Below are positions 62,341 to 64,000 of a DNA stretch of 64,000 nt, piece by piece (the stretch's first letter is position 1; every line of letters starts with the position of its first letter). The notes below the pieces were generated by a model. That model worked only from the letters and a program-made list of their open reading frames with translations, made no database searches and was not told the origin of the DNA. Both the position numbers and the translations under genes were made by a program. The stretch is from NCBI RefSeq assembly GCF_019297835.1, contig NZ_CP079203.1, positions 186,001 through 250,000 on the forward strand. The letters run 5' to 3'. The DNA is from Sphingomonas sanguinis (GTDB lineage: Bacteria; Pseudomonadota; Alphaproteobacteria; Sphingomonadales; Sphingomonadaceae).

Positions 62341-64000
62341 TTACCAGGTCAGGTTCAACCGGCCGTAAAGCTGCCGCCCGTTGAAGCCGAAGGGCGAGTA
62401 GTATGGGAACGCCGTCACGCCATTGTTGTTGAGCGTGGCGGGCGTCGTACGGGGATAGACGTCGAACAGGTTCGATGCGCCTAGCGCGAACGACACATTG
62501 TCGTTGAAGCGGTACCGCCCCTCCAGATCGACGATGGTGCGCGGGCCGGTATAGAGGTCGTTGGCGACGACCGACCCGGGTTGCAGCACATCGCCATAAT
62601 GCACCGCGCGCAGCGTCGCGCCGACCGCCTGACGGGTCCAGTCGACCGAGCCGACGATCTTGGTGCGCGGCGTGCCCTGTTCGATGGTCAGGATACGGTT
62701 GCGGCCGAACAGGCTGGGCGCGGGGTTCAGCGAGGCCGTCGAGGTCGGCACCCGGTCGACCGACAGGTCGTTGATGTTCGCCGCCGCGCTCAGGTTGAAA
62801 TTGCCCAGCGTCTCGGTGCGCCAGTTGTAGGCGGCGACGATATCCAGGCCCTTGGTCGTGGTCTGGACGCCGTTGATGAAGAAGCGCGCCGCCTGTACCC
62901 CGAACGGCGACAGCAGGCCTGCGACCTGCGGGCTGGCCGAAGACTGAATATTTTCCGACAGCACGATCTGGTTGCGGATGCGGATGCGATAGCCATCGAC
63001 GGTCAGGCTGAACCCGCCGAAGCGCACGACCGTACCCAGCGAATAGTTGCGCGACTTCTCCGGTTCCAGCGGCAGCGCGCCCAGCGTCCGGGCGAGATTG
63101 CTGTCGACCGGATACAGGCCGGTTTCCAGAATCTGGTTGTTCGTGACCAGCGTCTGGGTCGAGGTGTAATATTGCTGTTGCAGCGACGGTGCGCGGAAGC
63201 CGGTTGACAGCGTGCCACGGAAGGCCAGCCACGGTGCCACGTCATAGCGGGCGGAGAATTTGGCGGTCGCGGTTTCGCCGAAGTCCGAATAGCTCTCGCC
63301 CCGCACCGCCGCGCCGAGGGTCAGGCGATCCCACAGCTTGGCTTCGACATCCAGATAAAGGCTGCCGTTGCTGCGATGCGCGTCGACCTGGTTTTCGGGT
63401 CGGAAGCCGACGAAACCCTGCGCGCCCGAAGCCAGATTGGCGGCGGCGCCGGGCGCACGGTTATAGCTTTCGGGCTGGCCCGCATCGATCTTGAAGCCCT
63501 CGCGGCGATACTCGGCACCCGCCGCGACGTTGAAGACCGCCGCCCCCAGCGTATATTCGCGCGACAGGTCCAGCCCGGTAACGAGCTGGTCATAGGTCAG
63601 GCGACCGTCGTCGAAGTCGCGCAGCGTCGCATTGCCATAGGTCGAATTGGCCGAGTTGAGCGTCGCGAAGTCGATCGTGTTGCGGCCATAGCTGACGGTC
63701 AGGTCGGCATTCCATTCGCCGATCGCGCCGCGCACGCCGCCGGTCGCGGTATAGTCGCGCGAGGTCGTACCGATCAGCGGCAGGAAGCCGTCTGGATAGA
63801 GGCCTCGCACGGCTTCGGCGTTGACGTTGTTCGCGCCCGCGACGCGCGGGAAGGCCGCGCTTTCGCTGCTGCGCTGCTGGAAACCGCCATTTGCATAGGC
63901 GGTCCAGCCGCTGTCGGCGAGCGGCAGCGCGGCGTTGAGATAGACCGTGCCCTGCTCGATCTGCGGATCACCGAAGCGCGCGCGGATGCGCAAGGGCGCG
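62341..64000 (-). CDS. TonB-dependent receptor, C-terminal part (gene runs past the window end)
   Basis: The frame is open from the window end to the stop at 62341, about 553 codons; the N-terminus with signal, TonB box and plug is outside. What is seen is the beta-barrel: DLTVSYGRNTIDFATLNSAN, YTLGAAVFNVAAGAEYRREG, WLAFRGTLSTGFRAPSLQQQ (the TGFRAPS strand is diagnostic) and the C-terminal LYGRLNLTW. The motif EKSRNYSLGTVVRFGGFSLT is also typical of this class. It is convergent with a periplasmic acid phosphatase, which may hint at an organophosphate ligand, but this is weak. Confidence 0.9.
   Translation of the reverse strand, partial: APLRIRARFGDPQIEQGTVYLNAALPLADSGWTAYANGGFQQRSSESAAFPRVAGANNVNAEAVRGLYPDGFLPLIGTTSRDYTATGGVRGAIGEWNADLTVSYGRNTIDFATLNSANSTYGNATLRDFDDGRLTYDQLVTGLDLSREYTLGAAVFNVAAGAEYRREGFKIDAGQPESYNRAPGAAANLASGAQGFVGFRPENQVDAHRSNGSLYLDVEAKLWDRLTLGAAVRGESYSDFGETATAKFSARYDVAPWLAFRGTLSTGFRAPSLQQQYYTSTQTLVTNNQILETGLYPVDSNLARTLGALPLEPEKSRNYSLGTVVRFGGFSLTVDGYRIRIRNQIVLSENIQSSASPQVAGLLSPFGVQAARFFINGVQTTTKGLDIVAAYNWRTETLGNFNLSAAANINDLSVDRVPTSTASLNPAPSLFGRNRILTIEQGTPRTKIVGSVDWTRQAVGATLRAVHYGDVLQPGSVVANDLYTGPRTIVDLEGRYRFNDNVSFALGASNLFDVYPRTTPATLNNNGVTAFPYYSPFGFNGRQLYGRLNLTW

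Overview
The window looks like a chromosomal stretch of a sphingomonad (Alphaproteobacteria, Sphingomonas or a close relative). The support is a GC-rich sequence, four genes for TonB-dependent outer-membrane receptors, an HWE-type sensor kinase, an archaic chaperone-usher pilus, and compact carbohydrate, peptide and phosphate ester scavenging genes. The species call is inference. I see no rRNA, tRNA, CRISPR array or phage gene. One insertion sequence is visible, and its transposase is broken.

1-4.2 kb: a tightly overlapping plus-strand operon of sugar-acid catabolism. It holds a fumarylacetoacetase-family hydrolase, an SDR and a lactonase-type amidohydrolase (best read as the oxidative L-fucose or L-rhamnose route), then KduI and KduD (unsaturated-uronate route). 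4.2-5.1 kb: an 858-bp IS5/IS427-type element with TA target duplication and inactivating lesions. 5.3-10.5 kb: an AtsA-type arylsulfatase with its formylglycine-generating enzyme, divergent from a TonB receptor.

10.6-13.6 kb: ECF sigma factor, RskA-type anti-sigma factor and secreted fasciclin protein, then a VOC protein and a hemerythrin-like protein. 13.6-20.6 kb: a sensory block behind an AT-rich 532-bp gap, with an orphan chemoreceptor, a PAS-PAS hybrid histidine kinase, an HWE kinase and a single-domain response regulator. 20.7-24 kb: FKBP isomerase, YaiI-like protein, NTF2-like protein and a GT39-type membrane glycosyltransferase. 24.3-26.6 kb: katG with a strong terminator.

26.7-30.7 kb: a divergent SDR/ArsR pair, then an ABC-F ATPase cotranscribed with a flavin monooxygenase. 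30.9-43.7 kb: three large TonB receptors interleaved with a secreted protein of unknown role, a ROK regulator and a DPP4-like S9 peptidase. 43.8-49 kb: a VOC protein, a small Cys-rich secreted protein, a type III polyketide synthase plus ICMT-type methyltransferase, a divergent DHA2 exporter and a membrane metallophosphoesterase. 49.2-53.7 kb: a four-gene Csu-type pilus operon.

53.9-64 kb: a small unknown protein, an AlkC-like DNA glycosylase, a secreted GH51 arabinofuranosidase, a ClC channel with CBS domains, a secreted DUF885 hydrolase, a histidine acid phosphatase and a TonB receptor cut by the window end. Two related composite palindromes of about 125 bp sit between convergent genes at 58.9 and 62.2 kb.

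Taken together the genes suggest an oligotroph that imports polysaccharide, peptide and ester fragments through TonB receptors after periplasmic or surface hydrolysis. I did not find a clearly unprecedented system. The observations most worth following are the paired composite palindromes, the ABC-F/monooxygenase operon with a structured leader, the type III PKS/ICMT/exporter locus with a palindromic candidate operator, and the layered lesions in the IS element.
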